A stretch of DNA of 36,889 nucleotides, taken from the NCBI GenBank assembly GCA_038258415.1, contig JBBSPY010000005.1, positions 1 through 36,889 on the forward strand, in the 5' to 3' direction. The notes under the pieces are model-generated. The model had not been told where the DNA came from. It ran no database searches and worked only from the letters and a program-made list of their open reading frames with translations. Of this stretch, positions 7,684 through 15,232 are shown in pieces. Source of the DNA: Schlegelella_A sp038258415. GTDB lineage: Bacteria; Pseudomonadota; Gammaproteobacteria; Burkholderiales; Burkholderiaceae_C. The position numbers were made by a program, and so were the translations under genes. Numbering within the stretch: position 1 is the stretch's first letter; each line of letters begins with the position of its first letter.

Positions 7684-8136
7684 ATGGAGTGCACGATCGA
7701 CTGGCTCGCCGCCAATGGCATGGCCTTTTCCGCCGAGACCGGCAGCGGCCACCTGCTGACGATGGACGGCGCCCCCGACGGCGGCGGTCGCAACCTGGCG
7801 CCCCGGCCGATGGAGACCGTGCTCGCCGGCACCGGCGCTTGCATGGCCTACGACGTGGTGCACATCCTCCGACGCGGCCGACACGACGTGCGCGGCTGCC
7901 GCGTCTCGGTACAGGCCGACCGAGCCGAAACCGATCCCAAGGTCTTCACCCGGATCGCCTTCCACTTCACCGTCACGGGGCGGCTGGCCGATGCCGCCGT
8001 CGAGCGAGCGATCGCGCTGTCGCACGAGCGCTACTGCTCGGCGACAGCGATGCTGGCGAGCACGGCCGAGATCGTGACCAGCCACGTCGTCGTCGTCTCC
8101 GACGACCCGGGCCGCCCCGACGACGCTCAGACGTAG
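7684..8136 (+). CDS. OsmC-family protein
   Basis: This 150-residue protein is of the OsmC/YhfA type. It has MECTIDWLAANGMAF, then APRPMETVLAGTGACMAYDVVHILRR, which carries the single conserved cysteine (VLAGTGACMAYDVV) on the central helix, and a C-terminal half with the conserved ERAIALSHERYCSATAML segment containing the second cysteine. The family includes thiol-dependent peroxidases, but the YhfA-like branch is not well characterised, so the substrate is unknown. A GAGAGGA box upstream supports the ATG at 7684. Its 3' end overlaps the convergent coq7 by ten bases. It is divergent from ilvA. Confidence 0.88.
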   Translation: MECTIDWLAANGMAFSAETGSGHLLTMDGAPDGGGRNLAPRPMETVLAGTGACMAYDVVHILRRGRHDVRGCRVSVQADRAETDPKVFTRIAFHFTVTGRLADAAVERAIALSHERYCSATAMLASTAEIVTSHVVVVSDDPGRPDDAQT

Positions 8137-8768
8137 CGGGCGGTGGTCGTCATCACGCGCGCGGTGGCCTTCATGGCCATGCGCACCGGCCAAGGCACGC
8201 GCGCGGCGCCGGCCGCTTCGGCGGCGAGCGCGTGCTCGGCCTCGTCGTCCTTCATCTGCGAAACGATCGCGCGTGAGGCGAGGTCGTCCGCCGGCAGGCG
8301 CTCGAGGTGCTCGGCGAGGTGCCGCTCGACCTGGCGCTCCGTTTCGACGACGAAGCCCAGGCTGGCGGCGTCGCCGATCCGCCCGGCCACCAGCCCGATC
8401 GCGAAAGAGCCGGCATACCAGAGCGGATTGAGCAGGCTCGGCCGGGAACCCAGCTCGCGCAGGCGCTCCTCGGTCCAGGCAAGGTGGTCGGTCTCCTCGG
8501 CGGCGGCCTGCTCGAAGCGCCTTCGCAGTGGCGGGCTCGCCGTCGCCAGGGCCTGCGCGCTGTAAAGCGCCTGGGCGCAGACCTCGCCGACATGGTTGAC
8601 GCGCATCAGCGCACCGGATTCGCGCCTTGCAGCATCGTCCAGCACGGCGCCCGGGTTCGGGTCGGCCGGCCTTGGCCTGGCCGCGACGGGGCGCCCCGAC
8701 AGCGCGCGCAGCGCCTGCCCGACGCCTGCCAGCACCCGGTCGGTCGGGGTCAATCGAGCCTGTTCCAT
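8127..8768 (-). CDS. coq7: 2-polyprenyl-3-methyl-6-methoxy-1,4-benzoquinone hydroxylase
   Basis: This 213-residue ferritin-like di-iron monooxygenase carries out a late hydroxylation of the ubiquinone ring. Iron ligands are visible in two E-x-x-H type motifs: GEV with E62, then EETDHL (E92, H95), and ETERQVERHL with DDEAEHA in the second half. A central hydrophobic stretch (NPLWYAGSFAIGLVAGRIG) fits its membrane-associated position. The start at 8768 gives the usual length. The frame continues open upstream but runs antisense to the porin. It converges with and overlaps the OsmC gene by ten bases. Ubiquinone synthesis fits a respiring proteobacterium. Confidence 0.94.
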   Translation of the reverse strand: MEQARLTPTDRVLAGVGQALRALSGRPVAARPRPADPNPGAVLDDAARRESGALMRVNHVGEVCAQALYSAQALATASPPLRRRFEQAAAEETDHLAWTEERLRELGSRPSLLNPLWYAGSFAIGLVAGRIGDAASLGFVVETERQVERHLAEHLERLPADDLASRAIVSQMKDDEAEHALAAEAAGAARVPWPVRMAMKATARVMTTTARYV

Positions 8769-8984
8769 GGTCGGGCAGGATAGCCCTCCGGCACCTGAGC
8801 GTTCGGTTGCAACCTCGTTGTGCCCAGACAACAAGAGGCCTTTTTTTGCTCGGCAAGGCTTTGCAGGCCCGGGAGCGTCTGGTGCAATACACGCAACTTC
8901 CGCAAAGGGGGTTGTGCCTGATCTTGCTCCAGCGCGAGTTATTGGTGATCGGGACCTCTTGTTCAAACCTAGGAGATAGTCGCA

Positions 8985-10031
8985 ATGAAAAAATCTCTGC
9001 TCGCTCTCGCGGTTCTGGGTGCCTTTGCCAGCGCCGCGTCGGCGCAGTCGTCGGTCACCCTGTACGGCACGGTCGACATGGCCGGCCGCTTCGTCAAGAA
9101 CGACGGCGCTTCGCGTCGTCTGTCGCTTGCGACCAACGGCATCAACAGCAGCCAACTCGGCTTTCGCGGTGTAGAAGACCTGGGCGGCGGTCTGAAGGCA
9201 GGCTTCAACCTGCTGGCCGATCTGGCTCCGATCGACACCGGCAACGTTGGTGGCAAGTTCTTCGGTCGTCGTGCCACGGTCAGCCTCTTCAGCGGCGCCG
9301 GCGAGCTTCGCCTCGGTCGCGACTACGTTCCGACGTTCTGGAACGAAACCATTTTCGACGCCTTCGGCACCAATGGCCTCGGCTCTTCGCTGAACGTCGC
9401 CCGCTACACGCAGGTCCGTTCCGACAACTCGATTGGCTACTTCCTGCCTTCCAACCTCGGCGGTTTCTACGGCCAGGTGATGGTGTCGGCGGCTGAGAAG
9501 ACGGTCGCGACCACGGCTTCGGCCACGAACCTCGACAAGCCAGGCCGTTACATCGGCGGTCGCGTCGGATTCGGCGCCGGTCCGTTCAACATCGCGGTCG
9601 CCGCGTCGCAGGTCCGCTTCGGTGCGGCCAGCGCCCCCGGCATCGCTCCGGAAGACAAGGTCAACACCTACAACGTCGGCGGTTCGTGGGACTTCGGCTT
9701 CCTCAAGCTGCTGGGCTACTACAACCACGTCAAGCTCGAGAACGCCAAGGAGAACCTCGCCTCGGTCAGCGCGGTCATCCCCTTCGGCCAGAGCGAGATC
9801 CACGTCGGCGGCGACTACGACAAGTACTCGCCGGACGGCGGCGGCAGCACCAAGGTCTACCAGCTCAAGGCGACCTACCAGTACAACCTGTCGAAGCGCA
9901 CGGCGATGTACGGCACCGCGTCGTACCTCAACAACCGCGACGGCACGACCCTGGCGATCCCCGGTGGCTACGGCATCGAAGCGGGTGGCAAGTCGAAGGG
10001 CTTCGAGCTCGGCGTTCGTCACTTCTTCTGA
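8985..10031 (+). CDS. Outer-membrane porin, Gram-negative trimeric type (Porin_4)
   Basis: This 348-residue protein starts with a clear signal peptide (MKKSLLALAVLGAFASAASA, cut before QSSVTLYG). The mature start SVTLYGTVDMAG, the QLGFRGVEDLGGGLKAGF segment and the terminal phenylalanine (ELGVRHFF) are hallmarks of the 16-strand porins of betaproteobacteria. The segment YVPTFWNETIFDAFGTNG corresponds to the start of the constriction loop L3. A strong AGGAGA box precedes the ATG, and an intrinsic terminator follows, so it is a single-gene, probably highly expressed unit. The 216-base region upstream (8769-8984) must hold its promoter, but I could not pick out a convincing -35/-10 pair. Substrate selectivity cannot be read from sequence. 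Confidence 0.95.
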   Translation: MKKSLLALAVLGAFASAASAQSSVTLYGTVDMAGRFVKNDGASRRLSLATNGINSSQLGFRGVEDLGGGLKAGFNLLADLAPIDTGNVGGKFFGRRATVSLFSGAGELRLGRDYVPTFWNETIFDAFGTNGLGSSLNVARYTQVRSDNSIGYFLPSNLGGFYGQVMVSAAEKTVATTASATNLDKPGRYIGGRVGFGAGPFNIAVAASQVRFGAASAPGIAPEDKVNTYNVGGSWDFGFLKLLGYYNHVKLENAKENLASVSAVIPFGQSEIHVGGDYDKYSPDGGGSTKVYQLKATYQYNLSKRTAMYGTASYLNNRDGTTLAIPGGYGIEAGGKSKGFELGVRHFF

Positions 10032-10065
10032 TCGGCGGCTCGCGCGAGCGAGCTTGCGGATTTCA

Positions 10066-10088
10066 AAGCCGCCTTCGGGCGGCTTTTT
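10066..10088 (+). terminator. Intrinsic terminator of the porin gene
   Basis: An 8-bp stem (AAGCCGCC / GGCGGCTT) with a TTCG tetraloop is followed by a T-run, 34 bases after the porin stop codon. It isolates the porin from the ABC transporter operon downstream. Confidence 0.93.
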
Positions 10089-10119
10089 CGTTCCCGGATG
10101 TCGGATCGCTCCGCTTGCG

Positions 10120-10172
10120 ACGCGCCATGAGGGCAAATCCGTTTTGACGCATGGCGCGTGTTTTGCTGTCAT
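10120..10172 (+). promoter_or_regulatory. Promoter and operator-like inverted repeat of the peptide ABC operon
   Basis: TTGACG (10144-10149), a 17-base spacer and TGTCAT (10167-10172) form a good sigma-70 promoter that would start near 10179, just ahead of the permease ATG at 10196. A perfect 10-bp inverted repeat, ACGCGCCATG (10120-10129) and CATGGCGCGT (10150-10159), has a 20-base spacer. One arm lies upstream of the -35 and the other lies exactly between the -35 and -10. That position suits repressor binding or a DNA loop. The regulator is unknown and not encoded next door. Confidence 0.6.
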
Positions 10173-10195
10173 CGGCGCTCCTCTATCGTTTTCCC

Positions 10196-11179
10196 ATGCT
10201 TGCCTTCGTTCTCCGTCGCCTCGTCCAGGCCGCGCTCGTCATGCTGACGGTCGCCTTCATCGCCTTCATGCTGTTCCAGTACGTCGGCGACCCGGTGACC
10301 AACATCCTCGGCCAGGACGCGACGCCGCAGCAGCGCGAGCAGCTGCGCACCGACCTCGGCCTCGATCAGCCGTTCCCGCTGCAGTTCGCGCGCTTCGTCG
10401 GCAACGCGGCGAAGGGCGAATTCGGCCTCAGCCTGCGGCAGGGGCGAAAGGTCTCGTCCCTGATCGCCGAGCGGCTTCCTGCGACGCTCGAACTCTCGAT
10501 CCTCGCGGCGCTGATCGCGCTTGTCGTCGGCATCCCGATGGGTGTCTACTCGGCGTTGCGACGCGGCACGTTCATGTCGCAGGCGATGATGACGATCTCG
10601 CTGGTCGGCGTGTCGTTGCCGACCTTCCTCATCGGCATCCTGCTCATCCTCTTCTTCGCGGTCCAGCTCCAGTGGCTACCGAGTTTCGGCCGCGGCGAGA
10701 CCGTCGAGCTGGGCGCGTGGACGACCGGCTTCGCGACGGTCGACGGCTGGAAGCACGTGATCCTGCCGGCGATCACGCTCGCCATCTTCCAGCTCGCGCT
10801 CATCATGCGGCTCGTCCGCTCGGAGATGCTCGAGGTGCTGCGCGCCGACTACATCAAGTTCGCGCGGGCCCGGGGCCTGCCGGACCGCTCGGTGTACTTC
10901 GGCCATGCGCTGAAGAACACGCTCGTTCCCGTCATCACGATCACGGGGCTGCAGCTCGGCTCCCTCATCGCCTTCGCCATCATCACCGAGACCGTGTTCC
11001 AGTGGCCGGGCATGGGTCTGCTGTTCATCCAGGCGGTGACCTTCGCCGACATTCCGGTGATGGCAGCCTACCTGTGCCTGATCGCGCTGATCTTCGTCGT
11101 GATCAACCTGGTCGTCGACCTGCTGTACTTCGCTGTCGATCCGCGTCTGCGCGTCGAGAAGCCGGCTGGCGGACACTAG
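10196..11179 (+). CDS. dppB: Peptide-type ABC transporter permease 1 (DppB family)
   Basis: This 327-residue inner-membrane permease has about six transmembrane helices, beginning with FVLRRLVQAALVMLTVAFIAFML. The first periplasmic domain contains LGLDQPFPLQFARFVGN. The EAA loop is seen as ADYIKFARARGLPDRSVYFGHALKN, with the C-terminal helices after it (FAIITETVFQWPGMGLLF). These features are typical of DppB/OppB/GsiC subunits. An in-frame ATG exists at 10151, but it lies inside the predicted promoter, so 10196 is preferred. No clear Shine-Dalgarno is visible. First gene of the operon. The specificity (dipeptide, oligopeptide, glutathione or other) cannot be told. Confidence 0.93.
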   Translation: MLAFVLRRLVQAALVMLTVAFIAFMLFQYVGDPVTNILGQDATPQQREQLRTDLGLDQPFPLQFARFVGNAAKGEFGLSLRQGRKVSSLIAERLPATLELSILAALIALVVGIPMGVYSALRRGTFMSQAMMTISLVGVSLPTFLIGILLILFFAVQLQWLPSFGRGETVELGAWTTGFATVDGWKHVILPAITLAIFQLALIMRLVRSEMLEVLRADYIKFARARGLPDRSVYFGHALKNTLVPVITITGLQLGSLIAFAIITETVFQWPGMGLLFIQAVTFADIPVMAAYLCLIALIFVVINLVVDLLYFAVDPRLRVEKPAGGH

Positions 11180-11226
11180 CGCCCTCATTCCCCACACCGC
11201 CCCTCGATCCATACCGAAAGCCAGAC

Positions 11227-12807
11227 ATGACCCAACGGTTCGCTCCTGCCCTACTCGCCGCGGCGCTCTCGCTCGCCGGCGCCTCGGCACACGCCTTGAC
11301 ACTGCGCGTCTCCAACCAGGGCGACGTGCAGTCGATGGACCCGCACTCGCTCAACGAGAGCCTGCAGCTCAGTTTCACGGGCAACGTCTACGAGCCGCTC
11401 GTCGAGCGCGACAAGAAGATGGCGATCGTGCCGGCGCTGGCCACCAAGTGGCAGCAGACCAGCCCGACGGTGTGGCGCTTCGAACTGCGCCAGGGCGTGA
11501 AATTCCACGACGGCACGCCCTTCACGGCCGACGACGTCATCTTCACCTTCAAGCGCGCCGCCGGCGATGGCTCCGACATGAAGGGCGTCACCAATCCGAT
11601 CAAGGAGGTGCGCAAGGTCGGCGACCACACGGTGGACATCGAGACGAGCACCCCGTACCCGATCCTGCCCGACACCCTGACCACGCTCGTCATGATGAGC
11701 AAGAAGTGGTGCGAGGAAAACAAGGCCGAGAAGCCCGTCGACCGCCGCAAGGGCATCGAGAACACCGCGAGCTTCAAGGCCAACGGCACCGGGCCGTGGC
11801 GGCTGCGCGAACGCCAGCCATCGGTTCGAACGGTGATCGTGCGCAACTTCAACTACTGGGGCAAGGTCGACACCAACATCGACGAGATCGTCTTCACGCC
11901 GATCGGCAACGACGCCACGCGCGTCGCTGCGCTGCTCTCGGGCGAGACCGACGTGATGGAGCCGGTGCCGCTGCAGGACGTCGAACGCATCAAGTCGTCT
12001 GGCGCGTTCACGGTCGCGCAGGGTCCCGAGCTGAGGACGATCTTCCTCGGCATGGACCAGAAGCGCGACGAGCTGCTGTTCTCCAACGTCAAGGGCAAGA
12101 ACCCGTTCAAGGATGTTCGGGTGCGACGCGCGATCTACCTCGGCATCGACGAGGAGACGATCAAGAGCAGGGTCATGCGTGGGGCCGCGCTGCCGACGGC
12201 CGAAATGGTCGGTGCCGCCGTTCGAGGCTTCCAGCCCGACATGAACAAGCGTCCGGCGTACGACGCCGAAGCGGCCAAGAAGCTGCTCGCCGAGGCCGGC
12301 TACCCGAACGGCTTCGAGGTGACGATGAACTGCCCGAACGACCGCTACGTCAACGACTCGGCGATCTGCCAGGCGGTGGCGGCGAACCTGGCGCGCATCG
12401 GCGTCAAGATCAACCTGCAGGCCGAGACCAAGGTCAGCTACTTCCCGAAGATCCTGCGTCGAGACACGAGCTTCTATCTGCTCGGCTGGACGCCCAGCAC
12501 CGTCGACGCCCACGACGTGCTGACCGCGATCATGTCGACGCCGAACGACAAGGGTCAGGGCCAGTTCAACCTCGGCGCCTACAGCAACCCCAAGCTCGAC
12601 GACCTGACGCACAAGATCCAGTCGGAGACCGACCAGGCCAAGCGCAACGAGATGATCCGCGAGGCCTTCAAGATCCACCAGGACGACGTCGGCCACATCC
12701 CGCTGCACCAGCAGGCGCTCGCCTGGGGCTACAGCAACAAGGTGTCGCTGACCCAGTTGCCGAACAACTACATGGTCTTCAAGTGGATGACGGTCAAATC
12801 GAAGTAG
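11227..12807 (+). CDS. dppA: Periplasmic solute-binding protein, SBP_bac_5 (DppA/OppA family)
   Basis: This 526-residue periplasmic protein has a signal peptide (PALLAAALSLAGASAHA, cut before LTLRVSNQG). The family signature WRFELRQGVKFHDGTPFTADDVIFTFKR lies at about residues 85-112, and FNLGAYSNPKLDDLTHKIQ lies near the C-terminus. It captures the ligand for the importer. The gene lies between the two permease genes, whereas dpp-type operons usually put it first. The C-terminal end overlaps the predicted GTG start of the next permease by 25 bases. Both lobes of the SBP fold are complete. The ligand is unknown. Confidence 0.94.
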   Translation: MTQRFAPALLAAALSLAGASAHALTLRVSNQGDVQSMDPHSLNESLQLSFTGNVYEPLVERDKKMAIVPALATKWQQTSPTVWRFELRQGVKFHDGTPFTADDVIFTFKRAAGDGSDMKGVTNPIKEVRKVGDHTVDIETSTPYPILPDTLTTLVMMSKKWCEENKAEKPVDRRKGIENTASFKANGTGPWRLRERQPSVRTVIVRNFNYWGKVDTNIDEIVFTPIGNDATRVAALLSGETDVMEPVPLQDVERIKSSGAFTVAQGPELRTIFLGMDQKRDELLFSNVKGKNPFKDVRVRRAIYLGIDEETIKSRVMRGAALPTAEMVGAAVRGFQPDMNKRPAYDAEAAKKLLAEAGYPNGFEVTMNCPNDRYVNDSAICQAVAANLARIGVKINLQAETKVSYFPKILRRDTSFYLLGWTPSTVDAHDVLTAIMSTPNDKGQGQFNLGAYSNPKLDDLTHKIQSETDQAKRNEMIREAFKIHQDDVGHIPLHQQALAWGYSNKVSLTQLPNNYMVFKWMTVKSK

Positions 12808-13790
12808 GCGGGGCGGGCGCACTGCGCCCCCCCACCGCTTCGGACGCGGCGCCGCGTCGTGACCTGCCACCGCCACCGGCGACCGGTCGCTGGCGACGCT
12901 TCCTCGCAGGCGACTTCTGGCATTCGTTTCGCACCTCGCCGGTGGCGATCGTCTCGGCGGCGATCGCCGTGGCCTGCATCGTCGCCGCGTTCTTTGCGCC
13001 GTGGCTGGCGCCACACAACCCCACCGACCTCGCCACCCTGGAGCTCTCCGACTCGATGCTGCCGCCGTCGTGGATGGCCGGCGGCACCGTCCGCTACCTC
13101 CTTGGCACCGACGAGCAGGGCCGCGACGTGCTCTCGGCGCTCATGTACGGTGCCCGCATCTCGCTATTCGTCGGCGGCGCGTCGGTGCTCGTGTCGCTCG
13201 TGATCGGCGTCGCGCTCGGCCTGCTGTCGGGCTATGCAGGCGGTCGCCTCGACGCCCTCATCATGCGCGTCTGCGACGTCATGCTGTCGTTCCCGTCGAT
13301 CCTGATCGCGCTGCTCATCGCCGGCGTCGGCCACGCGCTCTTCCCCGGCGCGCAGGACAGGCTGGCATTCGGCGTGCTGATCATCGCCATCGCCTTGCCG
13401 GGCTGGGTGCAGTACGCGCGTTCGGTGCGCGGCTCGACGATGGTCGAGCGCAACAAGGAGTATGTCCAGGCGGCGCGCGTCGTCGGCGTGTCGCCGATGC
13501 GCATCATGGGCAAGCACGTGTTGCCCAATGTGATGGGACCGGTGCTGGTGCTGGCGACGATCCAGGTCGCCACGGCGATCCTGGCCGAGGCGACGCTGTC
13601 TTTCCTGGGGGTCGGCGTGTCGCCCACGTCGCCGTCGCTTGGCACCTTCATCAACGAGGGCAACAAGCAGCTCTTCAGCGGCGCCTGGTGGCTCGTGATA
13701 TTCCCGGGGACGATGCTGGTGCTGATCGCGCTCAGCATCAACCTGTTCGGCGATTGGCTGCGCGATGCGTTGAACCCGCGCCTGCGCTGA
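12783..13790 (+). CDS. dppC: Peptide-type ABC transporter permease 2 (DppC family)
   Basis: This is a permease of about 335 residues with a Pro-rich cytoplasmic head followed by WRRFLAGDFWHSFRTSPVAI, the usual DppC/OppC lead-in to helix 1. It also has HNPTDLATLELSDSMLPPSW and YLLGTDEQGRDVLSALMYGAR, a strong family signature. The EAA loop is KEYVQAARVVGVSPMRIMGKHVLPN. The start is uncertain. The only ordinary start codon upstream of the conserved region is a GTG at 12783, inside the end of the binding-protein gene, and it has no clear Shine-Dalgarno; CTG at 12822 is another possibility. Function is secure. Confidence 0.9.
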   Translation: MDDGQIEVGGAGALRPPTASDAAPRRDLPPPPATGRWRRFLAGDFWHSFRTSPVAIVSAAIAVACIVAAFFAPWLAPHNPTDLATLELSDSMLPPSWMAGGTVRYLLGTDEQGRDVLSALMYGARISLFVGGASVLVSLVIGVALGLLSGYAGGRLDALIMRVCDVMLSFPSILIALLIAGVGHALFPGAQDRLAFGVLIIAIALPGWVQYARSVRGSTMVERNKEYVQAARVVGVSPMRIMGKHVLPNVMGPVLVLATIQVATAILAEATLSFLGVGVSPTSPSLGTFINEGNKQLFSGAWWLVIFPGTMLVLIALSINLFGDWLRDALNPRLR

Positions 13791-13829
13791 CCTCGGTCGC
13801 TGTCGCTTCGCAACCTCGAAGGAGTCCAC

Positions 13830-14222
13830 ATGAACCGCATCGTCTGCACGGCACTCGGCCTTGTCGCCATCGGCACTCTCTCGGCCTGCGCAAGCACCGA
13901 CTACCACTACTCCCAGCTCTACGGTACTCGCTGGTACCGCGCGCCCATCGACACCTATTCGGTCTCCATCGTCCGGGTCGATGGGAAGGACAACGCCTTC
14001 AGACCGGCACTGGTCGACCCAGGCGTCCGTCGGGTCACTGTTCAGGGGCCGCCCGGCGGCACGGGCGGCGTCGGCGAAACCCGGACCATCGAGCTCCCGG
14101 TGGCCGCGTGCACCCGCTACTACCTCGTGGCGGTGAAGACCAACACGCTTGCCAACGACTTCACGGTCCGCGTCGACCACCAGGAGCCGGTGAGCGGTTG
14201 CACGCCGCCGCGAACGTCCTGA
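13830..14222 (+). CDS. Unrecognised lipoprotein inside the ABC transporter operon
   Basis: This 130-residue protein has a lipoprotein signal peptide (MNRIVCTALGLVAIGTLSAC, lipobox LSAC, Cys20) and a clear GAAGGAG ribosome site. The mature part has tyrosine- and tryptophan-rich strands (YHYSQLYGTRWYRAPIDTYS), a Gly-rich loop (GPPGGTGGVGE) and alternating hydrophobic strands such as ACTRYYLVAVKTN. Two cysteines, near residues 93 and 125, could form a disulfide. It looks like a small all-beta domain. I do not recognise the family. It is co-oriented between the dppC-like and dppD-like genes with gaps of 39 and 5 bases, so it is probably co-transcribed and may assist ligand capture. That role is inference. 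Confidence 0.8.
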   Translation: MNRIVCTALGLVAIGTLSACASTDYHYSQLYGTRWYRAPIDTYSVSIVRVDGKDNAFRPALVDPGVRRVTVQGPPGGTGGVGETRTIELPVAACTRYYLVAVKTNTLANDFTVRVDHQEPVSGCTPPRTS

Positions 14223-14227
14223 CCGCG

Positions 14228-15232
14228 ATGCTCGACCCGCTCCTCGACGTTCGCAACCTGCGGGTCGAGTTCCCCACCCGGCACGGGACGCTCGTCGCAC
14301 TCGACGACATCTCGTTGTCGATCGCCCCAGGCGAGATCCTCGGTGTGGTCGGCGAGTCGGGTGCCGGCAAGTCGCTGACCGGGGCGGCGATCATCGGCCT
14401 GCTCGATCCGCCCGGGCGCATCGCCGCGGGCGAGATTCGCTTCGATGGCCGCCGCATCGACTCACTCTCGTACGACGAGATGCGCAAGGTGCGCGGCCGC
14501 TCGATCGGCGCGATCTTCCAGGATCCGCTGACCTCGCTCGACCCGCTCTACACCGTCGGGCAACAGCTCGTCGAGACGATCCGGACGCATCTGCCGCTGA
14601 GCGCCGCACAGGCCCGCCAGCGGGCGATCGAACTGCTCGAGGAAACCGGCATCCCGGCCGCCGCGCAGCGCCTGGACCAGTATCCGCACCAGTTCTCGGG
14701 CGGCATGCGACAGCGGGTCGTGATCGCCCTGGCGCTCGCCGGCGAGCCCAGGCTCATCGTTGCCGACGAACCGACGACCGCGCTGGACGTGTCGATCCAG
14801 GCGCAGATCATTTCGCTGCTCAAGGGGCTGTGCAAGGAGCACGGTGCCGCGGTGATGCTCGTCACCCACGACATGGGTGTCATCGCCGAGACCTGCGATC
14901 GCGTCGCCGTGATGTATGCCGGCCGGATCGTCGAGATCGGACCGGTCGCCGCCGTGATCCATGCACCGGCCCACCCCTACACCGTCGGCCTCATGGGCTC
15001 GATTCCGGCGATGGACGAGGACCGGGAGCAGCTGCTGCAGATCGACGGCGCCATGCCGAGGCTGACGGCGATACCGAACGGCTGCGCTTTCAACCCACGC
15101 TGTCCGAGCGTGTTCGATCGGTGCCTGCGCGAGCGGCCTGACCTCCTCGCGGCAGGGCAGACGCAAGCCGCGTGCTGGCTGCACGATGGCCGGGCCCGAC
15201 CGGATCTGCAGCGCGCGCAGGTCGCCTCGTGA
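14228..15232 (+). CDS. dppD: Peptide-type ABC transporter ATP-binding protein (DppD family)
   Basis: This is a 334-residue ATPase. The Walker A is GESGAGKS (about 41-48), the Q-loop is FQDPLTSLDP, the signature is FSGGMRQRV, and the Walker B is LIVADEPTTALDVS, followed by the switch His in LVTHDMG. The C-terminal oligopeptide-transporter domain carries a four-cysteine-type motif (GCAFNPRCPSVFDRC, then ACW) that in homologues binds an iron-sulfur cluster. ATG at 14228 follows the lipoprotein stop by five bases. Its stop overlaps the next ATPase start as GTGA. It pairs with the following gene as a heterodimeric motor. Confidence 0.95.
   Translation: MLDPLLDVRNLRVEFPTRHGTLVALDDISLSIAPGEILGVVGESGAGKSLTGAAIIGLLDPPGRIAAGEIRFDGRRIDSLSYDEMRKVRGRSIGAIFQDPLTSLDPLYTVGQQLVETIRTHLPLSAAQARQRAIELLEETGIPAAAQRLDQYPHQFSGGMRQRVVIALALAGEPRLIVADEPTTALDVSIQAQIISLLKGLCKEHGAAVMLVTHDMGVIAETCDRVAVMYAGRIVEIGPVAAVIHAPAHPYTVGLMGSIPAMDEDREQLLQIDGAMPRLTAIPNGCAFNPRCPSVFDRCLRERPDLLAAGQTQAACWLHDGRARPDLQRAQVAS

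Noticed and set aside
8769..8984. A specific promoter for the porin gene.
   Set aside because: Several TTGnnn hexamers occur but none has a -10 match at 16-18 bases; naming one would be guessing.
8127..10172. Extension of the coq7 frame upstream to about 680 codons.
   Set aside because: The extension is antisense to the porin gene and upstream of a normal Coq7 start at 8768; it has no conserved domain.
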